Source of the DNA: Anaerolineales bacterium UBA2395
Lineage (GTDB): Bacteria > Chloroflexota > Anaerolineae > Anaerolineales > Villigracilaceae
Length of the DNA stretch: 64,000 bases
Direction: 5' to 3'
NCBI GenBank assembly: GCA_002343775.1
Contig: DDSH01000030.1
Span: 136,725 to 200,724, forward strand
Shown: positions 24,171-32,815 of the stretch, one piece after another
How the letters are laid out: every line of letters starts with the position of its first letter
Numbering within the stretch: the stretch's first letter is position 1
Position numbers and translations under genes: made by a program
The notes under the pieces: model-generated
Told to the model about the DNA's origin: nothing
The model's input: the letters and a program-made list of their open reading frames with translations, nothing else
Databases searched by the model: none

Positions 24171-24842
24171 TTATTTCAAATGCTTCGCAAAGAGTTTTTT
24201 CACGCGTTCCCACGCATCCTGCGAGGCTTCGGGCTTGTACACATTTGGGTCGCTGTCGCGAAAGAAAGCGTGACCGGAATTCGGGTACATGATGACTTCA
24301 TGTTCCACGCCGATTTCATCCAGCAATTTGTCGAACTCTGCCACTGTCCCAGCCGGTATGGACACATCCGCATCGCCGAAGAGACCCAGCACTGGCGACT
24401 TGAGTTTCTCGCGCAATTGGTCGAAGATGGTTTGCATGCCACCGCCGTAAAACGTGCAGACGGCATCCACCGGTCGCAGGGTGCTGAGCGCGAGTGACAT
24501 GCGCCCCCCGAAACAAAAGCCCACGCTGCCAACCTTGCCGTTGCAATCTGCGTGTGATTTCAACGCGTCGAAAACGCTTGTCAACGCAGCGGGAGTCTCT
24601 GGCGCATACTTTTGGACGAGTTTCATGGCGGTTTCGCCGTCACCAAGTTGGGCGAGCTCGCCATGGTACACATCCGGCGCAAAAGCGAGGTAGCCTTCCT
24701 GCGCGAAACGGTCGGCAATGGATTTGGTTTGCGCATCCAAGCCCCACCATTCCTGAATGACGATGACAGCCGGGAAGGGACCCGCACCTTCCGGTTTGGC
24801 GAGATGTCCGTTGAGAGAACCGAGTTGGGTAAATTCGCTCAT
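24171..24842 (-). CDS. Dienelactone hydrolase family protein
   Basis: 223-residue alpha/beta hydrolase of the DLH family, which opens cyclic enol-lactones in aromatic degradation, although many members have other ester substrates. The family's Cys nucleophile is present in SVGFCFGGR (Cys110). Asp159 in LFGDADVSIP and His191 in NSGHAFF complete the triad. VIVIQEWWGLDAQ at 27-39 is typical. It begins 2 bp after the stop of the upstream DUF4350 gene, so the two are probably co-transcribed. No other aromatic-degradation gene is nearby. Confidence 0.9.
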   Translation of the reverse strand: MSEFTQLGSLNGHLAKPEGAGPFPAVIVIQEWWGLDAQTKSIADRFAQEGYLAFAPDVYHGELAQLGDGETAMKLVQKYAPETPAALTSVFDALKSHADCNGKVGSVGFCFGGRMSLALSTLRPVDAVCTFYGGGMQTIFDQLREKLKSPVLGLFGDADVSIPAGTVAEFDKLLDEIGVEHEVIMYPNSGHAFFRDSDPNVYKPEASQDAWERVKKLFAKHLK

Positions 24843-24844
24843 GG

Positions 24845-26311
24845 CTAGCCCGATGGTGTGGCGGTTGCTTCGGCTTCGGGCTCCCCTTCGCTGCCCTCCG
24901 TACTTTCTTCAGCAGGGGGGTCCTCTTCTTGCGGCTCGCTGTAGTAATCGCCGCCATAGCCAATGCCACACACGGCAACCTTGTCACTCGTCAGACAGGT
25001 ATACAGCGAACCACCGTTCACCAACCCGATCAATGCGATCACGTCATCGGGTGTGTCGGCGAGCAGGACGAGCGTGTTGCCCCTTGTGGTTGCATCCAGC
25101 ATGAGGATACCGTTGCCATACCTGCCGATCTCGCCGAATTCGACGGTGGTGATGTAATCGCCGCCATCAAACTCGACGTCAAATTTTTTGGCGAACGGTT
25201 CGATCTCTTCCGTCGCTTCGAATGACCCGATGATGATGACATCGCCCGATGTGGGGACATCGTCCACGAATTCGACTTCGACGTCCATGAAACGCAGTGA
25301 GGATTGCAGCCCGCTCAAGGCTGAGACGAGTTCGGTGGTTTTGATCAGATCCGGGCTGACGAAGACTTGCACGCTTTCTCCGCTAAATAGGAACGGGAAG
25401 TTCGCCAGCGTTTGAGATTGTTCCCCGCCCAATGCAAAATCTGCGAGGTTGGCAATGAGCGTAGCATTGTCGGTGTAGGCATTGTACGGGGCGGAGAGGA
25501 AGGTGAAGTCGCCGATGGCTGCGACGTTTTCCTCCGCGTTGAGCGCTGCACCACCCTGACCCGGATCATGCGCATCATTCGTGGATGAGCGGGTGGTATC
25601 CGCCGCTTGGAACAGCACCAAGCCCGAGGGCGATTCGACCGAGCGCAATCCATACAAAGCGACCTGTTTCAGCCCGAATGTCAATTCGCTTTTGCCGAAT
25701 TCATCGAAGAGGACGTTGCGAAAATTGCCTTCGTTCTTTTCAGTGTCGTAGAGATAATCGTTGTTGACGGACATATCGAACGCAGACAGCAGGGAATTGG
25801 CGGCGTTTGCATCACCATAGGCGATGGGATTGCCGCTGATGAAATCGTAATAGATCGAATTGCGCGTGGCATCGGTGAAAACGAGGATCCTGCCGCCGCG
25901 GTCGGCGAAACGTTTCAATAACTGGGTTTCGTAGACCGTAAAGGAATACGACGGCGAGACCGTGATAAAGGCGCTGGCGTATCTCAGCAAATATTCCAGC
26001 GAGGTGGAGTCGGTCAGGTTTTCCACGTTTCCGCCGCGGGCTTTGATGGCGCGCGTCAGTGACTCGATCTCGTTCATGGCAAATTGATTTCCGTGGATCA
26101 AGTCCATGACCACCGTTCCGCCCATCTCTTTGACGTTGTCGGCATCACCCGCCGCCGAGGAGTTGACCGGCGCTTCCGGCGCCGCAAACGAAGCGAAATC
26201 TGGCGTGGCGATCTCTGGTCGTTGCGGAACGCCGCGATGGAACCATAATCCGCGCAGAAGGCTGGGGAGGATCAGTGCTGCCAATGCGATGTAGATGAAT
26301 TGTTTTTTCAT
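24845..26311 (-). CDS. DUF4350-type membrane-anchored protein
   Basis: 488-residue protein with an N-terminal membrane anchor (FIYIALAALILPSLLRGLWF), a glutamine-amidotransferase-like fold typical of DUF4350 (TVVMDLIHGNQFAMNEIE, then DRGGRILVFTDATRN) and a second alpha/beta region ending in LLADTPDDVIALIGLV. The C-terminus is an acidic Pro/Glu/Thr tail. The main domain should be outside the membrane. AGGAGG precedes the start. It lies 12 bp after sppA and just before the dienelactone hydrolase gene. DUF4350 function is unknown. Confidence 0.75.
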   Translation of the reverse strand: MKKQFIYIALAALILPSLLRGLWFHRGVPQRPEIATPDFASFAAPEAPVNSSAAGDADNVKEMGGTVVMDLIHGNQFAMNEIESLTRAIKARGGNVENLTDSTSLEYLLRYASAFITVSPSYSFTVYETQLLKRFADRGGRILVFTDATRNSIYYDFISGNPIAYGDANAANSLLSAFDMSVNNDYLYDTEKNEGNFRNVLFDEFGKSELTFGLKQVALYGLRSVESPSGLVLFQAADTTRSSTNDAHDPGQGGAALNAEENVAAIGDFTFLSAPYNAYTDNATLIANLADFALGGEQSQTLANFPFLFSGESVQVFVSPDLIKTTELVSALSGLQSSLRFMDVEVEFVDDVPTSGDVIIIGSFEATEEIEPFAKKFDVEFDGGDYITTVEFGEIGRYGNGILMLDATTRGNTLVLLADTPDDVIALIGLVNGGSLYTCLTSDKVAVCGIGYGGDYYSEPQEEDPPAEESTEGSEGEPEAEATATPSG

Positions 26312-26323
26312 GTCTGCCTCCTG

Positions 26324-27175
26324 TTATTTGACCGGCAATGGCGGAATGTAGAGCAGGAAGATGCCCGCTTCATTTGGGTAGGGCAGGTTCATCATCCCAT
26401 CCGGACTCTGGATGAAGAAGAAGGAGCCTCCCGTGGCAATGCCTGCCGGACCAGCCAGATCCAGCACTTTGTAATTGGCGATCTTCGCCAGTTCTGCGGC
26501 TTTTTCAGCGGCATCGCGCTCGGTGCCAATTGCATCGGCAATGCCCAGCCGTACCGCATCGGTGCCCGCCCAGATCTGCCCGCTGAAGACCACTTCGTCG
26601 CCGGCGGTCAATTTGCCTTCGCGCCCGATCTTCACCGCCTCGAAGAAACCCTGTTTGACCATCTCCACCTGGCGCATATCCGAATCGCGCGGTGCGCCCC
26701 AAAGTTTGTATGGACCGGTCGTAATGATGTCCTCAACCACGAAGGGAGCAGGCGGCAGGTAGCCGATCACGCCAATGTTGCCCACCAGCGAGGTTGGCTT
26801 GGCATAGATATAGTCTGTGTTCACTGAAAGATAATAAGCGCCGCTGGCAGCCATCGCATTGATGGCGGTCACTACCGGTTTCTTCTCGCGCAGGCGGGTC
26901 AACTCCATGTAAACGGCTTCGGTATCCACCACCGTCCCGCCGGGGCTATCGAAGACCAGCACGACCGCATGTACCTCGGGCGCGTCGATCGCGTATTGGA
27001 TCTGCTTGATCATGTTCTGGGCAGAGTAGGAATAAATGGCATCCTCCAAACGGATAACCCCCACAACCGGCTGGGGAATCAGGGCGGAGGAGAGCAGTCC
27101 CCCCAGGATCAACGGAATAACGATCCATAAAAGTCCATTGCGAATTCGTTCCCAACGATGTTCAGCGTCGCTCAT
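26324..27175 (-). CDS. sppA: S49 signal peptide peptidase (SppA-type)
   Basis: 283-residue membrane-bound Ser-Lys peptidase that cleaves remnant signal peptides in the membrane. One N-terminal transmembrane segment (LLWIVIPLILGGLLSSALI) is followed by the ClpP/crotonase-like domain. Landmarks are VLVFDSPGGTVVDTEAV, the nucleophile region MAASGAYYLS and PTSLVGNIGVIG. Short single-domain form. I chose the ATG at 27175 because AAGGAGA lies 7 bases upstream; the longer frame to 27241 adds 22 residues without signal character. Confidence 0.9.
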   Translation of the reverse strand: MSDAEHRWERIRNGLLWIVIPLILGGLLSSALIPQPVVGVIRLEDAIYSYSAQNMIKQIQYAIDAPEVHAVVLVFDSPGGTVVDTEAVYMELTRLREKKPVVTAINAMAASGAYYLSVNTDYIYAKPTSLVGNIGVIGYLPPAPFVVEDIITTGPYKLWGAPRDSDMRQVEMVKQGFFEAVKIGREGKLTAGDEVVFSGQIWAGTDAVRLGIADAIGTERDAAEKAAELAKIANYKVLDLAGPAGIATGGSFFFIQSPDGMMNLPYPNEAGIFLLYIPPLPVK

Positions 27176-27322
27176 ATGATTCTCCTTGATTGTTAATCTT
27201 GCTGTTCTTTCCAGCATATACGAGAAAACAGGCTTTGTCAACGAGGTTGTTTTGTGATGGAAATTAATGTATAGTTGGTCAGGTTACTACTCTCATCCCA
27301 TATTCTTCAGGAGGTATTTTTC

Positions 27323-27799
27323 ATGCCCACCCCAATCAAAGCCACAGCAAAAGGCGGCATTGCCGCATCCAAATCCGGTGCAGTTTCCTACGTCAAGTTT
27401 TCAGATAAACTGACCACCTCGATCAACGACATCGCGAAGATCATCGAACAGCACAAAGAAATGATCGACTCTATTCAGGAAGTTGCGCTCGAACTGACCT
27501 CCTCCATCGGCTCGCTGCATGTGCTCACGGTCAAGTATGCCCGCACCGCCAATCAGATCCTGGATGTGCTCCTGCCCATCCTTAAAAACCTGCCGGTCGT
27601 GCCGAAGAACGTCATGCAGTTGCTGGTCAATCTCGAAAGCATCACCCAAAAGATCATCGACAACGAAACCAACACCAGCAAGACCATCACCGAAGTACAA
27701 TCCGGGCTCAAGACCGGAGATGTGAACAAACTCAAGGCGCATGCCGGACAGATGCAATCCCTGACGCGGACCATTTCCTCCATTATCCCAAAACAGTAA
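27323..27799 (+). CDS. Small helical protein of unknown function
   Basis: 158-residue protein, Lys- and Ser-rich at the N-terminus (MPTPIKATAKGG). It is then almost wholly helical with heptad-like spacing (SINDIAKIIEQHKEMIDSI, then NVMQLLVNLESITQKIID). No transmembrane segment or signal peptide is visible. CAGGAGG is well placed for this start; an earlier in-frame ATG at 27275 has none. It sits upstream of the rplU promoter. A coiled-coil structural or phasin-like role is possible but unsupported. Confidence 0.7.
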   Translation: MPTPIKATAKGGIAASKSGAVSYVKFSDKLTTSINDIAKIIEQHKEMIDSIQEVALELTSSIGSLHVLTVKYARTANQILDVLLPILKNLPVVPKNVMQLLVNLESITQKIIDNETNTSKTITEVQSGLKTGDVNKLKAHAGQMQSLTRTISSIIPKQ

Positions 27800-27860
27800 A
27801 CGCATCTTCCTGACCCGTACCCTGCTGCGGCAACCCGGCATTTTTCACGCCGAAAATTTG

Positions 27861-27890
27861 TTGACAAGTCCGCCAACTCACATGTATAAT
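27861..27890 (+). promoter_or_regulatory. Strong sigma-70-like promoter of the rplU operon
   Basis: Perfect TTGACA (27861-27866) and TATAAT (27885-27890) with an 18-bp spacer. Confidence 0.85.
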
Positions 27891-27895
27891 ATTGT

Positions 27896-28021
27896 CCGCT
27901 TCCGCCCCGGAGGTTTTTTTCCGGGGCAGTTGCCTGTAAATAACCCAGCTTCCCCGAATGCCGGCGAAGGGTGTAAGAACCCCGCAGGCTGCGCGGCGAA
28001 GTGATGACTGGAGAAAATAAA
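27896..28021 (+). promoter_or_regulatory. Putative rplU leader RNA
   Basis: A 125-nt untranslated leader between promoter and rplU. It has a strong 5' hairpin GCCCCGG/CCGGGGC (27904-27910 with 27921-27927) and a second GC-rich fold around ACCCCGCAGGCTGCGCGG (about 27978-27995). Autogenous leaders upstream of L21 are known in other bacteria. I cannot match this one to a described consensus by eye. Confidence 0.4.
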
Positions 28022-28510
28022 ATGAGATTTGCAATCGTCGAAAGCGGCGGCAAGCAGTACCGCGCCGTCGAAGGCACCACAATCGATGTGGATCGCCTCG
28101 CCTACGAAGTGGGCAAAACATTTGACTTCGAGCGTGTTCTGCTGATGGCGGATGGGGATGCTGTCATGGTGGGCACGCCCACTGTTGCCGAGATCAAGGT
28201 TTCCGCCACGGTGGTCGATCACGTCAAGGGTCCCAAGATCGTTTCGTTCAAATATCGCCCGAAGAAACGCATCCGCGTGAAGGGTGGTCACCGCCACCAA
28301 TACACCCGGCTGATGATCGATTTCATCGGCAAGCCCGGTGAAGAGCGCAAGGTCGAAAAGAAGGAAGCGAAGAAGGCTCCGGTTGAAAAGGCTGAGGCGA
28401 AGGAAGAAGCCAAGGTCGAGAAGCCGGCAAAGCCGAAGAAAGAAGCGGCAAAGAAGCCCGCGGCTGAAAAGAAATCCACTTCCAAGTCAACCAAAAAGGT
28501 TGAGAAGTAA
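28022..28510 (+). CDS. rplU: Ribosomal protein L21 with lysine/alanine-rich tail
   Basis: 162-residue large-subunit protein bL21. The conserved part is residues 1-103: [18 protein letters not shown] at the start and the 23S rRNA-binding loop [16 protein letters not shown] near the end. After that comes an extra 58-residue tail made almost only of Lys, Glu, Ala and Pro ([18 protein letters not shown] and so on), absent from the usual ~103-residue protein. GGAG lies 9 bases before the ATG at 28022. First gene of rplU-rpmA-rpmE. Confidence 0.96.
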   Translation: MRFAIVESGGKQYRAVEGTTIDVDRLAYEVGKTFDFERVLLMADGDAVMVGTPTVAEIKVSATVVDHVKGPKIVSFKYRPKKRIRVKGGHRHQYTRLMIDFIGKPGEERKVEKKEAKKAPVEKAEAKEEAKVEKPAKPKKEAAKKPAAEKKSTSKSTKKVEK

Positions 28511-28530
28511 GAAGCGAGAGTGAGGTAGAA

Positions 28531-28791
28531 ATGGCACATAAGGTAGGCGGTGGATCGAGCCGCAACGGTCGTGACAGCAATTCCCAGCGCTTGGGTGTCA
28601 AGCGCTATGCCGGTCAGTTTGTTCTGGCGGGCAATGTTCTCGTACGCCAGCGTGGCACCAAGATCAAGCCGGGTGTTAACGTGATGGTCGGCAAGGACGA
28701 TACCCTCTTCGCTACGGCGGATGGTGTCGTCATGTTCGATGTGATGCACGGACGCAAGCGCGTCAACGTTATTCCGGCAGAGGTGAAGTAA
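28531..28791 (+). CDS. rpmA: Ribosomal protein L27
   Basis: 86-residue bL27, whose N-terminus reaches the peptidyl transferase centre. The sequence opens [19 protein letters not shown], the standard form without a cleaved leader. The TAA stop overlaps the ATG of rpmE by one base (TAATG), and the gene lies 20 bp after rplU. Confidence 0.97.
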   Translation: MAHKVGGGSSRNGRDSNSQRLGVKRYAGQFVLAGNVLVRQRGTKIKPGVNVMVGKDDTLFATADGVVMFDVMHGRKRVNVIPAEVK

Positions 28792-29318
28792 TGAAGGCAG
28801 ATATCCATCCCACAGTGTATCAAGCCACGGTCACGTGCGCTTCCTGCGGAAACTCTTGGGTCACCACCTCCACAAAGAAGGAACTGCGTATCGACGTTTG
28901 TTCGAACTGCCATCCTTTTTATACCGGTGAGTCCGCGAAGATCCTCGATGTGGAAGGTCAGGTGGACCGCTTCTACAAGAAGCTTTCCGCCCGCCAGTCC
29001 TATGTGGAGCAGCAGAAGGTACGCGAGGAATCCACCAATGTGTTCAACCGCTCAGTCGACGATCTTGCCCTGCCCCCCCGCGCCTCTGACTCGCTCAAGA
29101 AAGCCGGCGTGCTGACCATTGGTCAGGTTGTCGAGAAACTTGCGGAAGGCGATTCCGGTCTTTTGCAGATCGCCGGTTTTGGTCAGTCTGCGTTGACCGC
29201 CGCCAAGAAGAAACTTCGCGCGTTGGAGATCGAACTCCCCGAGCCGCCCAAGGTCGAGAAGGCTGAAAAAGCTGAGAAGACCGCAGAGGCTGCAGAGACC
29301 TCCGAAGCGGGCGAATAG
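28791..29318 (+). CDS. rpmE: Ribosomal protein L31 fused to an alpha-CTD-like domain
   Basis: 175-residue protein. Residues 1-70 are bL31 of the zinc-binding type, with Cys16/Cys19 (CASC) and Cys37/Cys40 (CSNC). Residues about 90-152 read [20 protein letters not shown] and [19 protein letters not shown], the helix-hairpin-helix pattern of the RNA polymerase alpha-subunit C-terminal domain (L-S-x-R-A-x-N-x-L-K-x-x-x-I-x-T-I, later N-F-G-K-K-S-L). A Glu/Lys/Ala-rich tail follows. Ordinary L31 is about 70 residues. The added domain could contact RNA or transcription factors; that is inference. Last gene of the operon. Confidence 0.92.
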   Translation: MKADIHPTVYQATVTCASCGNSWVTTSTKKELRIDVCSNCHPFYTGESAKILDVEGQVDRFYKKLSARQSYVEQQKVREESTNVFNRSVDDLALPPRASDSLKKAGVLTIGQVVEKLAEGDSGLLQIAGFGQSALTAAKKKLRALEIELPEPPKVEKAEKAEKTAEAAETSEAGE

Positions 29319-29368
29319 ACATTCCCCTTTCCACTCTTTGTCAGGTGGAAGGTTCTCAGGTAAACTAG

Positions 29369-29401
29369 ACAGGCAGGTGCAAACGCATCTGCCTGTTTTT
29401 G
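29369..29401 (+). terminator. Terminator of the rplU-rpmA-rpmE operon
   Basis: ACAGGCAGGTGC (29369-29380) pairs with GCATCTGCCTGT (29385-29396) and is followed by TTTTTG. Confidence 0.8.
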
Positions 29402-29437
29402 TTGACATTTCCATTATTGTCGTATCAGGAGAAATCA

Positions 29438-30007
29438 ATGAAGCATACTCAAGGTTCGATCGAAGTGATCTGCGGTTCGATGTTCAGTGGCAAGACGGAT
29501 GAGCTGATCCGCAGGCTCGTCCGGGCGACGATCGCAAAACAGAAGGTGCAGGTTTTCAAACCCGCCATTGACATTCGCTATGCCGTCGAGAAGGTGGCAT
29601 CGCATACCGGTTCGACGTTCGATGCGATCCCGGTTGAAAAATCCGCTGACATTCGCTCGAAGCTCGATCAGGATACGACCGTGGTCGGCATCGACGAGGC
29701 GCAGTTCTTCGATGGTGAAGTGGTGACGCTGGCTCAGGAACTGGCGACGCGCAATATCCGCGTGATCGTTGCCGGGCTGGACATGGATTTTCGCGGCGAG
29801 CCGTTCGGTTCCATGCCTGCCCTCATGGCGGAAGCGGAAGACGTGACGAAACTTCATGCCATTTGCATGGTCTGTGGCGGGGATGCCTCGCGCACACAAC
29901 GACTGGTCAATGGCAAGCCTGCGCGCTACGATGAACCGATCGTGATCGTCGGCGCATCCGAGTTATACGAAGCCCGCTGCCGCCAGCATCACGAAGTCCC
30001 GCGCTAG
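29438..30007 (+). CDS. tdk: Thymidine kinase
   Basis: 189-residue type II thymidine kinase for the dTMP salvage step. The P-loop is [15 protein letters not shown]; the DEAQ-type Mg site and catalytic Glu lie in [11 protein letters not shown]. The lasso region has the Cys pair of the structural zinc (ICMVCGG) and a later Cys-His stretch (EARCRQHH). The ATG at 29438 has AGGAG upstream; an earlier in-frame ATG would add 13 residues without support. It is followed by hpt, making a nucleotide-salvage pair. Confidence 0.95.
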   Translation: MKHTQGSIEVICGSMFSGKTDELIRRLVRATIAKQKVQVFKPAIDIRYAVEKVASHTGSTFDAIPVEKSADIRSKLDQDTTVVGIDEAQFFDGEVVTLAQELATRNIRVIVAGLDMDFRGEPFGSMPALMAEAEDVTKLHAICMVCGGDASRTQRLVNGKPARYDEPIVIVGASELYEARCRQHHEVPR

Positions 30008-30038
30008 CGGGTGTTACCCCCAAACCGAGGAACTCCTC

Positions 30039-30596
30039 ATGCAAGCATACCAAGACGTACTCTCAGAGATCCTGATCGACGCAGACGCCCTGCAAAAACG
30101 GGTCCACGAACTCGGTGAACAGATCAGCGCCGACTATCGCGGCAGCGACCTGTTGCTCATTTGCATCCTGCGCGGCGGCGTCCCGTTCATGGTTGACCTA
30201 AGCAGGAATATCAACATTCCGCACATGATGGATTTCATGGCGGTCTCGTCGTACGGTGCGGGCAGGCGCGAATCGAGCGGCTCCGCCCGCGTCACATTAG
30301 ACCTGCAAACCGACATCCTCAACCGGGATGTGCTGCTGGTCGAAGACATCATCGACAGCGGTCACACCATCGCATCTGTCCTGCATATGCTCTCCACCCG
30401 CCAGCCGAACTCACTGAAAGTCTGTGCCCTGCTCGACAAGCCCGAGCGGCGCGAAGCACACGTTCCCATCGATTATCTCGGCTTTACCATTCCCAATAAA
30501 TTCGTCTTTGGCTACGGGCTCGACCTCGACGAGTATTATCGCAACCTGCCCTTCGTCGGCGTTGTAGACCTGGATAAATACAAACCATCTGAGTGA
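30039..30596 (+). CDS. hpt: Hypoxanthine phosphoribosyltransferase
   Basis: 185-residue purine salvage enzyme that makes IMP or GMP from hypoxanthine or guanine and PRPP. The PRPP-binding loop VLLVEDIIDSGHT is intact, and the GGVPFMVDLSRNI and DYLGFTIPNKFVFGYGLD segments are typical, the latter carrying the base-stacking residues. Its stop codon overlaps a GTG start of the next gene (GTGA). Confidence 0.95.
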   Translation: MQAYQDVLSEILIDADALQKRVHELGEQISADYRGSDLLLICILRGGVPFMVDLSRNINIPHMMDFMAVSSYGAGRRESSGSARVTLDLQTDILNRDVLLVEDIIDSGHTIASVLHMLSTRQPNSLKVCALLDKPERREAHVPIDYLGFTIPNKFVFGYGLDLDEYYRNLPFVGVVDLDKYKPSE

Positions 30597-32269
30597 TCGT
30601 CATGGAAGGGGATTTATTGAGTGCAGGACCATCTGACCCGAACGCGTCGCTGTATGCCGGGCGCTGGGTGGCTCTCGTACGCGGACGCGTCGTTGCCCAG
30701 GGCGGCACGCCTGAACAGGTGTTGCGCGCATCGCGTTCCAGCCGTTATAAGGAAAGACCGGAAATCGTTTTTATGCCCCTCCCATTTGCATTTCCACCCC
30801 TGTTGGAAAAAATAAAAAATGTCCTGCCGCCCGGGCAGGAGATTCACCTTGTGGGCGGGGCAGTGCGCGACCTGTTGACCTCCCGCTTCTCCCCAGACCT
30901 GGATTTTGCCGTACCTTCGAACGGCATTTCCATCGCCCGAAACATTGCCAATGCCCTCAAAGCGGATTTTATGATCCTCGACGGTGAGCGCGATACCGGG
31001 CGTGTGATCGTCATCCACGAAGACGGCTCTCGCACCTACATGGATTTTGCCACCTATCGCGGCGAAAATTTGGAGGAAGATCTCCGCAATCGTGACTTCA
31101 CCATCAATGCCATTGCATATAACCTTCAAAATGAGACGTTGATCGACCCGACCAGCGGTGGGGCAGACATCCGCGCAAAGGTCATTCGCGCCTGTTTGCC
31201 CACCTCGCTGTCTGATGACCCTGTCCGCATTTTGCGAGCTGTGCGGCAGGCTGCGGCGTTTGGATTCACCATCGAGAAGAATACACGCGAGTGGATGAAA
31301 CAGGCTGCGGGTCAGATCGGAAGCGTGTCCATCGAGCGTCTGCGTGATGAGGTCTTCAAGATCCTGAACGGACCGAAGGTCAGCGCCGCCATCCGCGCAT
31401 TGGACATGCTGGGCGTGCTTCCGCACCTCATGCCCGAACTGCTCAACATGAAAGGCGTGGAACAATCCGCGCCGCATGTCCATGATGTGTGGACGCATAC
31501 CCTCGCCGTGCTAGACCACCTTGACCAGATTCTCTCAGACCTGCGCGTGGGCTACGATGCCGAAAAGACCGGCGATATGTTTACTGGGTTGCTCAGCCTG
31601 CGGCTTGGGCGATACCGCGAACAGGTCTCAGCCCATTTTTCCAACTCGCTTAACAAAGATCGCAGCCACCGTTCTCTGCTCTTTTTCGCGGCGCTTTATC
31701 ATGACGTTTCCAAGCCGGACACAAAGACCATCGACGAGAACGGGCGCATCCGCTTCTTCGACCACGATCTCAAAGGCGCAGTGGTTGTTGCCGAACGCGC
31801 ACACGCTTTCAACCTCAGTAACGACGAGATCGAACGCCTGCAAGAGATCGTCCGGCATCACATGCGGATTCATTTCTTTGCCGACCGGCTTGAAAAGGAA
31901 AGCCAAACCCCATCTCGCAAAACCATCTACCGCTTCTTCCGCGACAGCGGCAAGGCAGGCATTGATTTGATCCTGCTCGCGTTGGCGGATGTCCGCGCGA
32001 CGCGCGCCAACGACCTGAGCGTTGAAGCCTGGGGCGTCTACCTCGATGTGGCGCGCATTTTGCTCGAACATTACTGGGAAAAGCCCGAAGAAGTCGTTGC
32101 CCCGCCGCGCCTGCTCGATGGTAATGACCTGATGAAAGCACTGACCCTCGCGCCCGGTCCACTGGTGGGGCAACTGCTCGAAACCATCCGCGAGAATCAG
32201 GCGGCGGGTAAAATCACAACGAAGGAAGAAGCGCTGGAATTCGCCCGCGCTGAGATATCCAAACTTTAA
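30593..32269 (+). CDS. CCA-adding-type tRNA nucleotidyltransferase with DUF5678 and HD domains
   Basis: 558-residue protein in three parts. Residues 8-60 (YAGRWVALVRGRVVAQGGTP) match DUF5678, a small domain of unknown function. Residues 70-300 are a class II polymerase-beta-type nucleotidyltransferase: HLVGGAVRDLLTSRF with DLDFAVPS catalytic Asp residues, and the RRDFTINAIAYNL-like segment RNRDFTINAIAY. The C-terminal part has an HD-domain phosphohydrolase pattern (VWTHTLAVLDHL and FFAALYHDVSKPDTK). It could be a full CCA enzyme or an A-adding or poly(A) polymerase; the sequence alone does not settle this. The GTG at 30593 overlaps the hpt stop; ATG at 30602 is the alternative. Confidence 0.9.
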   Translation: MIVMEGDLLSAGPSDPNASLYAGRWVALVRGRVVAQGGTPEQVLRASRSSRYKERPEIVFMPLPFAFPPLLEKIKNVLPPGQEIHLVGGAVRDLLTSRFSPDLDFAVPSNGISIARNIANALKADFMILDGERDTGRVIVIHEDGSRTYMDFATYRGENLEEDLRNRDFTINAIAYNLQNETLIDPTSGGADIRAKVIRACLPTSLSDDPVRILRAVRQAAAFGFTIEKNTREWMKQAAGQIGSVSIERLRDEVFKILNGPKVSAAIRALDMLGVLPHLMPELLNMKGVEQSAPHVHDVWTHTLAVLDHLDQILSDLRVGYDAEKTGDMFTGLLSLRLGRYREQVSAHFSNSLNKDRSHRSLLFFAALYHDVSKPDTKTIDENGRIRFFDHDLKGAVVVAERAHAFNLSNDEIERLQEIVRHHMRIHFFADRLEKESQTPSRKTIYRFFRDSGKAGIDLILLALADVRATRANDLSVEAWGVYLDVARILLEHYWEKPEEVVAPPRLLDGNDLMKALTLAPGPLVGQLLETIRENQAAGKITTKEEALEFARAEISKL

Positions 32270-32278
32270 TGGTGAACC

Positions 32279-32815
32279 ATGAACTATGTCTTCTTCGATC
32301 TTGAAACGCAAAACCTGTTCGAAGACGTCGGTGGGCGCGACCACATCGACAAACTTAAAGTTGCCTGTGCCGTCACCTTCTCGACCGCCAAAAACGATTT
32401 CAGCATCTATTGGGAAAAGGATGTGCCTGCATTGGTGGAGGAACTAAGATCCGCGACGAAAGTGATCGGATTCAACCTCCTCGGCTTCGACTATAAAGTC
32501 CTGCAACCGTATGCGCCCCAAACCCGCTTCGCTTCGATCCCAACCCTCGACCTTCTCTTCGACCTGCAAAAGAATCTAGGCTTTCGGCTGAGTCTCGACA
32601 CGATTGCCAGCGCTACGCTCGGCGCGACCAAAACTGCGGATGGGCTGCAATCGGTTCAGTGGTTTCGTAGCGGCGAACTTGACAAGGTTTCCGAATACTG
32701 CCAAGCCGATGTGGACATCACCCGCCGCGTCTTCGAGTTCGGACGGGATAACGGCTTTATCCATTACAAATCGAAACTGGGCAGCAAATTAAAAGCGAGT
32801 GTGAAATGGAAATAA
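32279..32815 (+). CDS. DEDD-type ribonuclease H-like exonuclease
   Basis: 178-residue protein with the RNase H-like 3'-5' exonuclease fold. FFDLETQ gives the first acidic pair, the VIGFNLLGFDYKVL segment holds Exo II (Asn and Asp), and YCQADVDITRRVF gives Exo III. It resembles the YprB and DnaQ-like single-domain families. Substrate unknown; RNA processing is suggested by its place after a tRNA nucleotidyltransferase-type gene (9 bp gap). It overlaps the next gene by 10 bp. Confidence 0.82.
   Translation: MNYVFFDLETQNLFEDVGGRDHIDKLKVACAVTFSTAKNDFSIYWEKDVPALVEELRSATKVIGFNLLGFDYKVLQPYAPQTRFASIPTLDLLFDLQKNLGFRLSLDTIASATLGATKTADGLQSVQWFRSGELDKVSEYCQADVDITRRVFEFGRDNGFIHYKSKLGSKLKASVKWK

Noticed and set aside
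30614..31498. 294-codon minus-strand frame opposite the tRNA nucleotidyltransferase gene
   Set aside because: Antisense shadow with unusual composition and no promoter or Shine-Dalgarno.
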